The notes beneath the pieces were generated by a model. That model searched no databases. It was not told the DNA's origin and saw nothing but the letters and a program-made list of their open reading frames with translations. From NCBI GenBank assembly GCA_947372405.1, contig CANBTO010000208.1, positions 1-8,163 on the forward strand: a stretch of 8,163 bases of DNA, given 5' to 3'. Position numbers and translations under genes: made by a program. Below, one piece after another: positions 1 to 5,455 of this stretch. Origin of the DNA: Verrucomicrobiaceae bacterium. Its GTDB lineage: Bacteria; Verrucomicrobiota; Verrucomicrobiae; Verrucomicrobiales; Akkermansiaceae. Position 1 is the stretch's first letter; each line of letters opens with the position of its first letter.

Positions 1-1
1 C

Positions 2-1762
2 AATATCGGCGGCAGTGAAATGGCCGATCGTTTCCGCTGGGATTTCCAACAGACCCTCTCGGAGTTGCTGGCGGAAAACTACGCGGGTCGGCTCGCGGAA
101 CTCGCCCACCAGCATGGCATGAGGCTCAGCATCGAAGGCTACAACCTGAGGGCCTTCGGCGACGAGGCCAGCTACACCGCCCGCGCCGACGAACCGATGA
201 GCGAGTTCTGGACGCCGTTTCGCTATGGCATCGAGGCGACCAAAAGCAAAGGGCACCAGATGGCATCGGTCGCCCATGTTCATGGCAAAGCCATCGTCGG
301 TGCCGAGGCCTTCACCTCCGGCGATCAGGAGAAATGGATGATGCATCCGGCCACGATCAAGGCACTGGGCGATCAGAAGTTCTGCGATGGCATCAACCGA
401 TTCGTCTTCCACCGTTACGCCCACCAACCATACTTGGACAAGGCCCCGGGCGTCACGATGGGACCGTGGGGGCTGCACTACGAACGTACGCAAACCTGGT
501 GGGAGATGTCCGGTGCGTGGCATCAATATCTATCGCGCTGCCAGTTCATGCTGCGGCGCGGGCATTTCGCAGCGGATCTGCTTTATCTGCGCCCGGAAGT
601 GCCGAATCAGACGTATTTCAAACCCTTGCCGGAAGTGCCCGCCGGCTACGCCTACGATGAAATTTCCGCTGAGGCGCTGATCGGTCGAGCGTCGGTGAAG
701 GACGGTCGCATTTGTCTGCCGGATGGCATGTGCTACCGGATGCTGGTGTTTCCCGCATGCGAAACGATGACCCCGAAGCTCGCCGGAAAGCTCGGAGATC
801 TATCCAAAGCCGGCGCGGTGATGGTTTCCAACGGACCCGCTCCGGTGATGGCGCCGGGTTTGCAGGACTACCCGAAGTGCGATCAGGAGCTCGCCTCCAT
901 CACCGGAGCGTTCTGGTCGAAGACAACCCGCCCGTTCGCCGACACTCTAACAGTAAATGCCGGAGGTCCCGACTTCTCCTCCGACGTGCCGCTCCGCTGG
1001 ATCCACCGCCGGGACGGGGAAACGGAAATCTATTTCGTTTGCAGCGCAGCCGACCAACCGGTTAGAGCACGCTGCAACTTCAGGATCACCGGCAAGACTC
1101 CGGAACTATGGGATGCGGAAACGGGAAACCGGAGGTTTGCGCTTTGTCGTGAGGAAAAGAATGGCGTGACGACGGTTCCCCTGGAGTTTTCCCCCAGCGG
1201 ATCCTGGTTCATCGTGTTTCGTGAACCATCCGCCTCGCATCCCGCGGGTGGCACTTCGAATTTCGCCGAGGTCGCGACACTCGCATCGATCAACGGGCCG
1301 TGGTCGGTCGATTTTTCCGGCAGGATGGGCGCACCGGCCAAGGCGGTCGAATTCACCCAGCTTTCCGGTTGGCAGGAACACGCGGACCCGGGCATCCGCC
1401 ACTTCTCCGGCACTGCCATTTATCGCAAAGAGTTCACTTGGGACCACGCCATCTCCCAGCCCGTGCTGCTCGACCTCGGCAACGTTGAAGTCATGGCCCG
1501 GGTGATCGTGAACGGCACGGATTGCGGCGTGGTATGGAAAAAACCGTTCCGCTTGGATGTCGCGCGAGCCCTGAAAGACGGCAACAACCAACTGGAAATC
1601 CACGTCGCCAATCTATGGCCCAATCGCTTGATCGGCGATGCAGCGCTGCCTGAGAACGAACGCCACACCTGGTCCACCTGGCAGCCGTTCAAACAAGACG
1701 ACCCCTTGCTGCCATCAGGTTTGCTCGGTCCTGTCAGACTGTGCTCCGGAACCGCGCCTTGA
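2..1762 (+). CDS. GH106-like alpha-L-rhamnosidase, C-terminal part (5' truncated by window edge)
   Basis: Probable glycoside hydrolase removing terminal alpha-L-rhamnose from plant or algal polysaccharides, likely periplasmic or exported, although the N-terminus is not visible. The frame is open to the left edge (N-I-G-G-S-E precede the ATG at base 20), so that ATG is probably internal; family members are usually around 1000 residues and 586 remain here. Numbering from that Met, residues 30-165 look like the end of the catalytic barrel, with the acidic candidates E39 (SIEGYN), E96 (AEAFTS) and E155 (LHYERT); I cannot say which are catalytic. Residues 180-400 resemble the following beta-rich and Rossmann-like region (LLYLRPE, MLVFPACETM). 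Residues 420-575 form a GH2-type galactose-binding-like jelly roll (INGPWSVDF, IYRKEF, LLDLGNVEVMARVIVNG, VVWKKPFRLDV, NLWPNRLIGD). The gene faces gene 2 tail to tail, with 10 bases between stops. Family assignment is by recognition only; another GH2-related clan is the main alternative. Confidence 0.82.
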   Translation, partial: NIGGSEMADRFRWDFQQTLSELLAENYAGRLAELAHQHGMRLSIEGYNLRAFGDEASYTARADEPMSEFWTPFRYGIEATKSKGHQMASVAHVHGKAIVGAEAFTSGDQEKWMMHPATIKALGDQKFCDGINRFVFHRYAHQPYLDKAPGVTMGPWGLHYERTQTWWEMSGAWHQYLSRCQFMLRRGHFAADLLYLRPEVPNQTYFKPLPEVPAGYAYDEISAEALIGRASVKDGRICLPDGMCYRMLVFPACETMTPKLAGKLGDLSKAGAVMVSNGPAPVMAPGLQDYPKCDQELASITGAFWSKTTRPFADTLTVNAGGPDFSSDVPLRWIHRRDGETEIYFVCSAADQPVRARCNFRITGKTPELWDAETGNRRFALCREEKNGVTTVPLEFSPSGSWFIVFREPSASHPAGGTSNFAEVATLASINGPWSVDFSGRMGAPAKAVEFTQLSGWQEHADPGIRHFSGTAIYRKEFTWDHAISQPVLLDLGNVEVMARVIVNGTDCGVVWKKPFRLDVARALKDGNNQLEIHVANLWPNRLIGDAALPENERHTWSTWQPFKQDDPLLPSGLLGPVRLCSGTAP

Positions 1763-1772
1763 GCGCGCAGCC

Positions 1773-2591
1773 CTAACAAAACCGCACCATGTCCTTGATG
1801 AACTGGCCCCAGAGGAAGAACAGGCCGCGTTTCGAGTATTGAAAATGGCCGTCGCCAGTGAGCTGGATGATGCCGGTGGCGAGGTTGTGCTCGAGCTGTC
1901 TGCGCATTTCGTTCTCGATGGAATGTTCGATTTCCTCGGGGTCCGGAATGCGGAGTTGGTCCGTGGGAATGCAGAGGCGGCCGAGGTAGGACTTGTGATC
2001 CCGAAGAATTTGATGGAAGCAGTTTCTGCCGCAGGGGACGTGGTTCCAGCGGACGTCTGGCGGGCAGCGCAGGGTGGGAGCGAAGGGAAAGTTGGTGGTG
2101 CGCCAGATCCTGCCGGAGCAATCGTGGGAGGTGATGGAGATGAAGGCGAACGCCACATCGCTCTGTTCACAGAGGCAGACGGCGGAGACGGCGCGTTCCT
2201 CCGGGTGCCAGAAGAGGCGGAAATACTGGCGCATGCCATCCCATTCCCAACCACAGTCCGAAACATGTTCGAAACCGGCCTCCTCCATCGCGGCGGCGGC
2301 CTCGTTTGCGTTCGGAAAAAACGAAGGATTCGGAATCGGAATCTGCTCCAGGCGGTTTTCGACCGGCAGGCGCATCCTGCGGATGCGGGTGAGTAGCTCG
2401 ATCCATGGCAGGAAGAACCACAGCAACGCACCCATGATGCCGGCCGGGATTTTTCCCGTAAGAAAATAGAACAGGCAGAAACTCGCACCGAGAAACGTGA
2501 AGGCTCCGAGCTTGCGGAGGAGGTTGGTGCGTGCGGTCCGCAGGCCCACCGCGAGCACGACCAAGCCGATGACAATCAGGGTTTCACGCAT
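1773..2591 (-). CDS. Uncharacterised membrane-anchored, cysteine-rich protein
   Basis: I do not recognise this 272-residue protein. The N-terminal 68 residues are hydrophobic and give two or three membrane segments (about 3-18, 28-44 and 48-67), followed by a basic stretch RIRRMR at 69-74, which by the positive-inside rule suggests that the rest is cytoplasmic. Residues 75-272 look like a soluble domain with many aromatic residues and nine cysteines (113, 139, 141, 158, 176, 187, 191, 207 and the final residue 272). A charged helix at 217-236 (PDPEEIEHSIENEMRRQLE) precedes a C-terminal hydrophobic patch (LFFLWGQF). I chose the ATG at 2591 because it opens straight into the first membrane helix; an in-frame TTG at 2663 would add 24 polar residues. 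No Shine-Dalgarno is present. The gene follows the MYG1 gene by 109 bases on the same strand and ends with TAG, almost touching the convergent rhamnosidase gene. The coding call is strong, with a long open frame and plausible composition; the function is unknown. Confidence 0.8.
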   Translation of the reverse strand: MRETLIVIGLVVLAVGLRTARTNLLRKLGAFTFLGASFCLFYFLTGKIPAGIMGALLWFFLPWIELLTRIRRMRLPVENRLEQIPIPNPSFFPNANEAAAAMEEAGFEHVSDCGWEWDGMRQYFRLFWHPEERAVSAVCLCEQSDVAFAFISITSHDCSGRIWRTTNFPFAPTLRCPPDVRWNHVPCGRNCFHQILRDHKSYLGRLCIPTDQLRIPDPEEIEHSIENEMRRQLEHNLATGIIQLTGDGHFQYSKRGLFFLWGQFIKDMVRFC

Positions 2592-2660
2592 CTGAATCAG
2601 GCGGTGAGAGGGGTTGGTGGGGACGCACGTTGAACGGGTTCCACGGTTCTTCGCACCACG

Positions 2661-2670
2661 CAAGATCTTG
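2661..2670. promoter_or_regulatory. Perfect 10-base palindrome upstream of the membrane protein gene
   Basis: CAAGATCTTG reads the same on both strands and lies 70 bases upstream of the ATG at 2591, in the gap after the MYG1 gene. Position and symmetry would suit a small operator for gene 2, but a 10-base palindrome can also occur by chance. No matching second copy was seen in the window. Confidence 0.2.
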
Positions 2671-2682
2671 TTTCGGGATTGG

Positions 2683-2700
2683 CCGCATATTCCGCATATT
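2683..2700. repeat. Perfect tandem duplication of a 9-base unit
   Basis: CCGCATATT occurs twice head to tail (2683-2691 and 2692-2700), directly abutting the MYG1 stop codon complement at 2701-2703. The unit is more AT-rich than its surroundings. It could be a replication-slippage duplication, or a paired binding site or promoter element for the minus-strand gene that starts at 2591. The repeat itself is certain; any function is inference. Confidence 0.75.
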
Positions 2701-3564
2701 TTATTCCCACGAACGGTTCATCAGGTCCAGCAGCCGCTGTGGATCGGTGGCGGAGGTTTTCGCGACAAAGCCTCGGGCATGGGCGAAATGCACGTCCTCG
2801 CAATCCTGGATGCGGGTGAAATCCAGCCGCGGGTGGTCGTTGTGGCGTGAGAGGCCGAAGCCCTTGCCGCGGCGGTCCGGATAAACCAGGCCCACCACGT
2901 TGCGGCCGTCCCCATGGGCGTCGATGAAGCGTCCGAGGCCTGAGGATGGTTCGTCCGGCAGCGGTTCGGTGCGAGGCAGGTAGAGCACGTGGAACGGACC
3001 GTCCAGAGACTTGATTTCCCAGAACTCGCCGGTCTTCGCGATGAAATCGAGGCGCTCGCGGAGGTTTTTCAGGTAATCGAGCAAGTCCGCGCCGATCCAG
3101 CGCATGACCTCCCAGAGCGGGTCGCCGGGGTGCAACTCGGAGGTCATGGCGAAGCGTCGCAGCAGGGTGGTGTCGATGGGCGAGTTGAGTTTCGAAAGCT
3201 TTTCGCGCTCGATGCCGAGCCAACGTGCGGTTTCCACCGGTCCTCGTGTGTCGAACCATTCAGCCGGCTCCAGCCAGTCACAGAAGGCCCGCGCGTCCTC
3301 GTAAACCCCGAGGTGCTGGAGCACCAGGCTCAGCGAGCAGGTCGGCGGGTGGTCTTTGGGAAACTGGTGGTGGTCGAAATTCCCGCGCTCCGGCGCATGT
3401 TCGTGGCCTACATCCACCACGGCCGTCGCCGGGTCCGCGAGGTCCTCGTCCGTTGGTTCGCGGCGGACGACGGGGACGGCATTTCCGGCAATGAGCAGGC
3501 AGCAGGCGAGAAACTCGTCTTTGTGCGAGCCTCCGGGGTGGGTCAGGATGCGGGTGAAACTCAT
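2701..3564 (-). CDS. MYG1 family protein (UPF0160), DHH-like metal-dependent hydrolase/exonuclease
   Basis: A 287-residue member of the MYG1 family, whose eukaryotic members are DHH-related 3'-5' RNA exonucleases; in bacteria the role is little studied. Visible motifs: THPGGSHKDEFLAC (8-21) matches the family N-terminal metal site, usually HNGxFHxDE, with H9, H14, D16 and E17 kept; VVDVGHEHAPERGNFDHHQ (49-67) holds D51 and the D-H-H triad at 64-66; HFAHARGFVAKT (259-270) is the family C-terminal signature, usually FVHxxGFIG. There is no signal peptide, so it is probably cytosolic. Family length is about 290-380, so the protein is complete. The ATG at 3564 starts just ahead of the first motif; in-frame upstream codons to 3777 would run into the divergent dehydrogenase gene and are not family-like. 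No clear Shine-Dalgarno is present, only GGAT. It is transcribed divergently from the dehydrogenase gene and probably lies first in an operon with gene 2. The odd point is PGGS in place of NGxF in the first motif. Confidence 0.9.
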   Translation of the reverse strand: MSFTRILTHPGGSHKDEFLACCLLIAGNAVPVVRREPTDEDLADPATAVVDVGHEHAPERGNFDHHQFPKDHPPTCSLSLVLQHLGVYEDARAFCDWLEPAEWFDTRGPVETARWLGIEREKLSKLNSPIDTTLLRRFAMTSELHPGDPLWEVMRWIGADLLDYLKNLRERLDFIAKTGEFWEIKSLDGPFHVLYLPRTEPLPDEPSSGLGRFIDAHGDGRNVVGLVYPDRRGKGFGLSRHNDHPRLDFTRIQDCEDVHFAHARGFVAKTSATDPQRLLDLMNRSWE

Positions 3565-3581
3565 GGGTGATCCGGTGGGGA

Positions 3582-3603
3582 AAGGCCGGAAGATACCGGC
3601 TTT
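3582..3603. promoter_or_regulatory. Inverted repeat / hairpin in the MYG1 leader
   Basis: Arms GCCGG (3585-3589) and CCGGC (3596-3600) are perfect and flank the loop AAGATA. They extend outward by one G-T and two A-T pairs to about 8 pairs (AAGGCCGG with CCGGCTTT). The repeat lies 18-39 bases upstream of the MYG1 start at 3564, so it would be an operator or a 5' leader hairpin. The symmetry is seen directly; the regulatory role is inference. No U-tract follows on either strand, so it is not a typical terminator. Confidence 0.35.
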
Positions 3604-3616
3604 GGTGGATGTGCAA
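3590..3616 (-). promoter_or_regulatory. Weak candidate promoter for the MYG1 gene
   Basis: Reading the minus strand, TTGCAC (complement of 3611-3616) is followed after 15 bases by TATCTT (complement of 3590-3595), about 26 bases before the ATG at 3564. Matches to the sigma-70 consensus are partial (3 of 6 and 4 of 6) and the spacer is short. The -10 hexamer coincides with the loop of the inverted repeat, which would fit an operator overlapping a promoter. This is speculative. Confidence 0.15.
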
Positions 3617-3696
3617 AGTTTTTTGGCGGGCAGGGTGCCTAACAGATGGATTTGTGTTTGGTGGCTGCACGATCCAGTCTTGAATTTCCGCATTCC

Positions 3697-4671
3697 ATGA
3701 CACCTCTCACGATTTTCTGCGATCCGCTCTTGGGGGAACAATCCACCGCGCTCCTCTGTTCCGGTACAACGGGCCACGCGCTGCTCACTCCGGCCAAGCC
3801 CGCCTCCTCAGTGCTGGCTCAAGCCGAGCCTGATCCGGCGATTCGCGCAGCGGAGATTGTCTTCGGCCAGCCGCACCTGGAAATGCTCCGCTCCGCTGAT
3901 GAGCTCAAATGGATCCAGATCAGCTCCGCCGGATTCACGCGCTATGACACGCCGGAGTTCCGTGATTTCGTCAACGAGCGTGGCATCGTCGTGACCAACA
4001 GTTCGGAAGTCTATGCCCAAGCCTGCGCCGAGCATGTCTTCAGCTTCATGTTGGCGAATTCGCGGATGGTTCCCCAAGCGCTCGCCAGCCGCGCGTCTAA
4101 CGGATCATCGGAATGGCTCGGTCTGAGAAGCGGTTGCCGCTCGCTCCAAGGCCAGCGCGTGGTCATCCTCGGCTACGGCGTGATCGCGAGGCATCTGGTG
4201 AAATTGTTAGGGCCGTTCGCGATGCGGATCACCGCCATGCGCCGCCAGCCGCGCGGTGATGAAGGCCTGCCGGTGGTCACCGCGGCGGATCTCCCGGCGG
4301 CGCTGGCGGATGCGGACCACGTCATTGACATCCTGCCGGACAACGCCGCTTCGCGCGGCTTCGTGAACGACGCGTTGTTTTCCGCGATGAAACCGGGAGC
4401 GGTTTTCCACAACATCGGCCGGGGCACGACGGTGGATCAGGATGCGCTGCTGCGCGCCCTGCGTTCCGGCAAACTCTCCGCCGCATGGCTGGACGTGACC
4501 GAGCCTGAACCGCTGGCCGACGACCATCCGCTGCGCTTTGAGAAAAACTGTTTCATCACCCCGCACATCGCGGGCGGTCATCATGCGGAGGATGAAACAC
4601 TGGTGAGGCATTTTCTGGAGAACTTCCGCAGGTTTCAAGCAGGCGAGCCGCTGGTGGACCGGATCATGTGA
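3697..4671 (+). CDS. D-2-hydroxyacid dehydrogenase (NAD(P)-dependent)
   Basis: A 324-residue cytosolic oxidoreductase interconverting a 2-keto acid and its D-2-hydroxy acid; the substrate cannot be read from sequence. It has the usual two-domain layout: a substrate domain at 1-105 (WIQISSAGFTRYD at 72-84), a connecting helix at 106-123 (AQACAEHVFSFMLANSR), then the nucleotide-binding fold. The dinucleotide motif is G159-Y-G-V-I-A164, followed by the second strand ending in ITAMRRQPR (178-186). The catalytic residues of the family are all present: R242 in HNIGRGTTVD, E271 in DVTEPEPL and H290 in TPHIAGGH. Length is typical (310-330). Arginines at 182-183 instead of an acidic residue, together with Ala at the last motif position, suggest NADP(H), as in glyoxylate/hydroxypyruvate reductases (inference). 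The ATG at 3697 fits the family N-terminus; earlier in-frame starts would overlap the divergent promoter region. No Shine-Dalgarno is seen. The membrane protein gene follows after 54 bases. Confidence 0.93.
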   Translation: MTPLTIFCDPLLGEQSTALLCSGTTGHALLTPAKPASSVLAQAEPDPAIRAAEIVFGQPHLEMLRSADELKWIQISSAGFTRYDTPEFRDFVNERGIVVTNSSEVYAQACAEHVFSFMLANSRMVPQALASRASNGSSEWLGLRSGCRSLQGQRVVILGYGVIARHLVKLLGPFAMRITAMRRQPRGDEGLPVVTAADLPAALADADHVIDILPDNAASRGFVNDALFSAMKPGAVFHNIGRGTTVDQDALLRALRSGKLSAAWLDVTEPEPLADDHPLRFEKNCFITPHIAGGHHAEDETLVRHFLENFRRFQAGEPLVDRIM

Positions 4672-4725
4672 GATTTCACGCGGGGTTCATCAGGTTTTCA
4701 TCGACGCGAACCAAGCTGCGGCGAC

Positions 4726-5307
4726 ATGAATGCCCCCTTCCTCGTCAACTTCCGGAAACAGCTTGGTCACTGGGCGTTTCATGGGTTTTTCAACGCGCTG
4801 CCAAGTTTCATCGTCGCGGCGTTTTTTCTCAGACTTCACTCACCTGCCGCACTCCTTGCGATGGTTTCGGCCATCGGATTCTACGTGATGGTGTTTGCCG
4901 TCATCACCTCGCTGCCCGGACCGCTGGCAGAGCAAGACCACCCGCTTTCCCGTGCGATCCGGTTGGGAACGAAGATCCGCACGGGCATCGCATGTGTATC
5001 CCTGCCATTGGTGATCGTCGGCCCGTACGCCATCTTTCTCGCGCCCGACACGTGGTGTGGTTTTTTGGCCGTGGTGGTCCAGAACAAGTTGGCTGAATGG
5101 TTGGGGGTGCGTTCATCGTCATTCAGCGTGGATGGCGGCGGCGCGCTGATGCGTTTCCTGCCAGTCTTCACCACCACCATGCTCGAAGGCTTCATCATTT
5201 CCTTCCTGCTGCTGATGATTTCGTTTTTCTGCGTGATGTTCATCCAAGCCCGGGAGCGCAGGAAGATGCTCAGGGAGATGGGGAATACCTGCAATTCGGC
5301 AGTTTAA
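4726..5307 (+). CDS. Uncharacterised four-helix integral membrane protein
   Basis: I do not recognise this 193-residue protein. It has four likely membrane segments, at about 17-37 (HWAFHGFFNALPSFIVAAFF), 41-63, 84-105 (TGIACVSLPLVIVGPYAIFL) and 151-173, with a loop of roughly 45 residues between the third and fourth carrying KLAEWLGVRSSSFSVDGGG (121-139). The C-terminal tail (QARERRKMLREM, 174-185) is strongly basic, which suggests it is cytoplasmic. A short N-terminal amphipathic stretch (FRKQLG) precedes the first helix. The gene starts 54 bases after the dehydrogenase stop on the same strand, so the two could share a transcript, and it ends 148 bases before typA. The ATG at 4726 is the only start consistent with the first helix and has no Shine-Dalgarno. 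The hydrophobic helix pattern appears only in this frame, which supports real coding. Function is unknown; a small inner-membrane accessory protein is the most that can be said. Confidence 0.78.
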   Translation: MNAPFLVNFRKQLGHWAFHGFFNALPSFIVAAFFLRLHSPAALLAMVSAIGFYVMVFAVITSLPGPLAEQDHPLSRAIRLGTKIRTGIACVSLPLVIVGPYAIFLAPDTWCGFLAVVVQNKLAEWLGVRSSSFSVDGGGALMRFLPVFTTTMLEGFIISFLLLMISFFCVMFIQARERRKMLREMGNTCNSAV

Positions 5308-5362
5308 CCCGAGGAAATCCAGCAGTGGCGGTGGTTTAGGCGGTTTTGCGACCGGATTTCCC

Positions 5363-5380
5363 CGAATCCCAGCGAATCCC
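5363..5380. repeat. Two spaced copies of CGAATCCC upstream of typA
   Basis: CGAATCCC occurs at 5363-5370 and 5373-5380, two bases apart, giving a 10-base period close to one helical turn. The pair sits just upstream of the candidate typA -35 box. Same-face spacing is what a dimeric activator might use, but two 8-base copies may also be chance. Only the repeat is seen directly. Confidence 0.45.
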
Positions 5381-5383
5381 GCC

Positions 5384-5412
5384 TTGCCACGGGGGGGAAA
5401 ACCGTGCATAGC
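5384..5412 (+). promoter_or_regulatory. typA: Candidate sigma-70-type promoter for typA
   Basis: TTGCCA (5384-5389) matches the -35 consensus at 5 of 6 positions. After a 17-base spacer comes CATAGC (5407-5412), a weak 3-of-6 match to the -10 box. Transcription would begin near 5419, about 37 bases before the ATG at 5456. The spacer contains seven G in a row (5391-5397) inside a short inverted repeat (CACGG 5388-5392, CCGTG 5402-5406). The weak -10 box keeps confidence low. Confidence 0.25.
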
Positions 5413-5455
5413 CCCGCCCCCGTCCGCGCGGCGCTTCCATTCCACTCCACTTCCC

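Noticed and set aside
1420..2121. Minus-strand open frame of 233 codons across the rhamnosidase/membrane gene junction
   Set aside because: Low-complexity Pro/Arg/His/Ser composition, and it covers parts of two well-supported genes. It is a shadow frame.
1638..2396. Long plus-strand open frame of 252 codons opposite the membrane protein gene
   Set aside because: It is Gly/Ala/Glu-rich with no domain, and it overlaps the rhamnosidase end and the whole of a better minus-strand gene that shows membrane helices. It is an antisense shadow of GC-rich codons.
2592..2663. Upstream TTG start at 2663 for the membrane protein
   Set aside because: It would add a polar 24-residue extension ahead of a natural membrane helix, and the ATG at 2591 is the simpler start.
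2989..3570. Plus-strand open frame of 193 codons opposite the MYG1 gene
   Set aside because: The minus frame carries clear MYG1 motifs throughout, and the plus frame has no recognisable feature.
3619..3624. Run of six T in the divergent intergenic region as a terminator
   Set aside because: No stem-loop immediately precedes it on either strand.
3565..3777. N-terminal extension of the MYG1 gene to an upstream start at 3777
   Set aside because: The extra 71 residues overlap the divergent dehydrogenase gene, lack family similarity, and precede the universal N-terminal motif.
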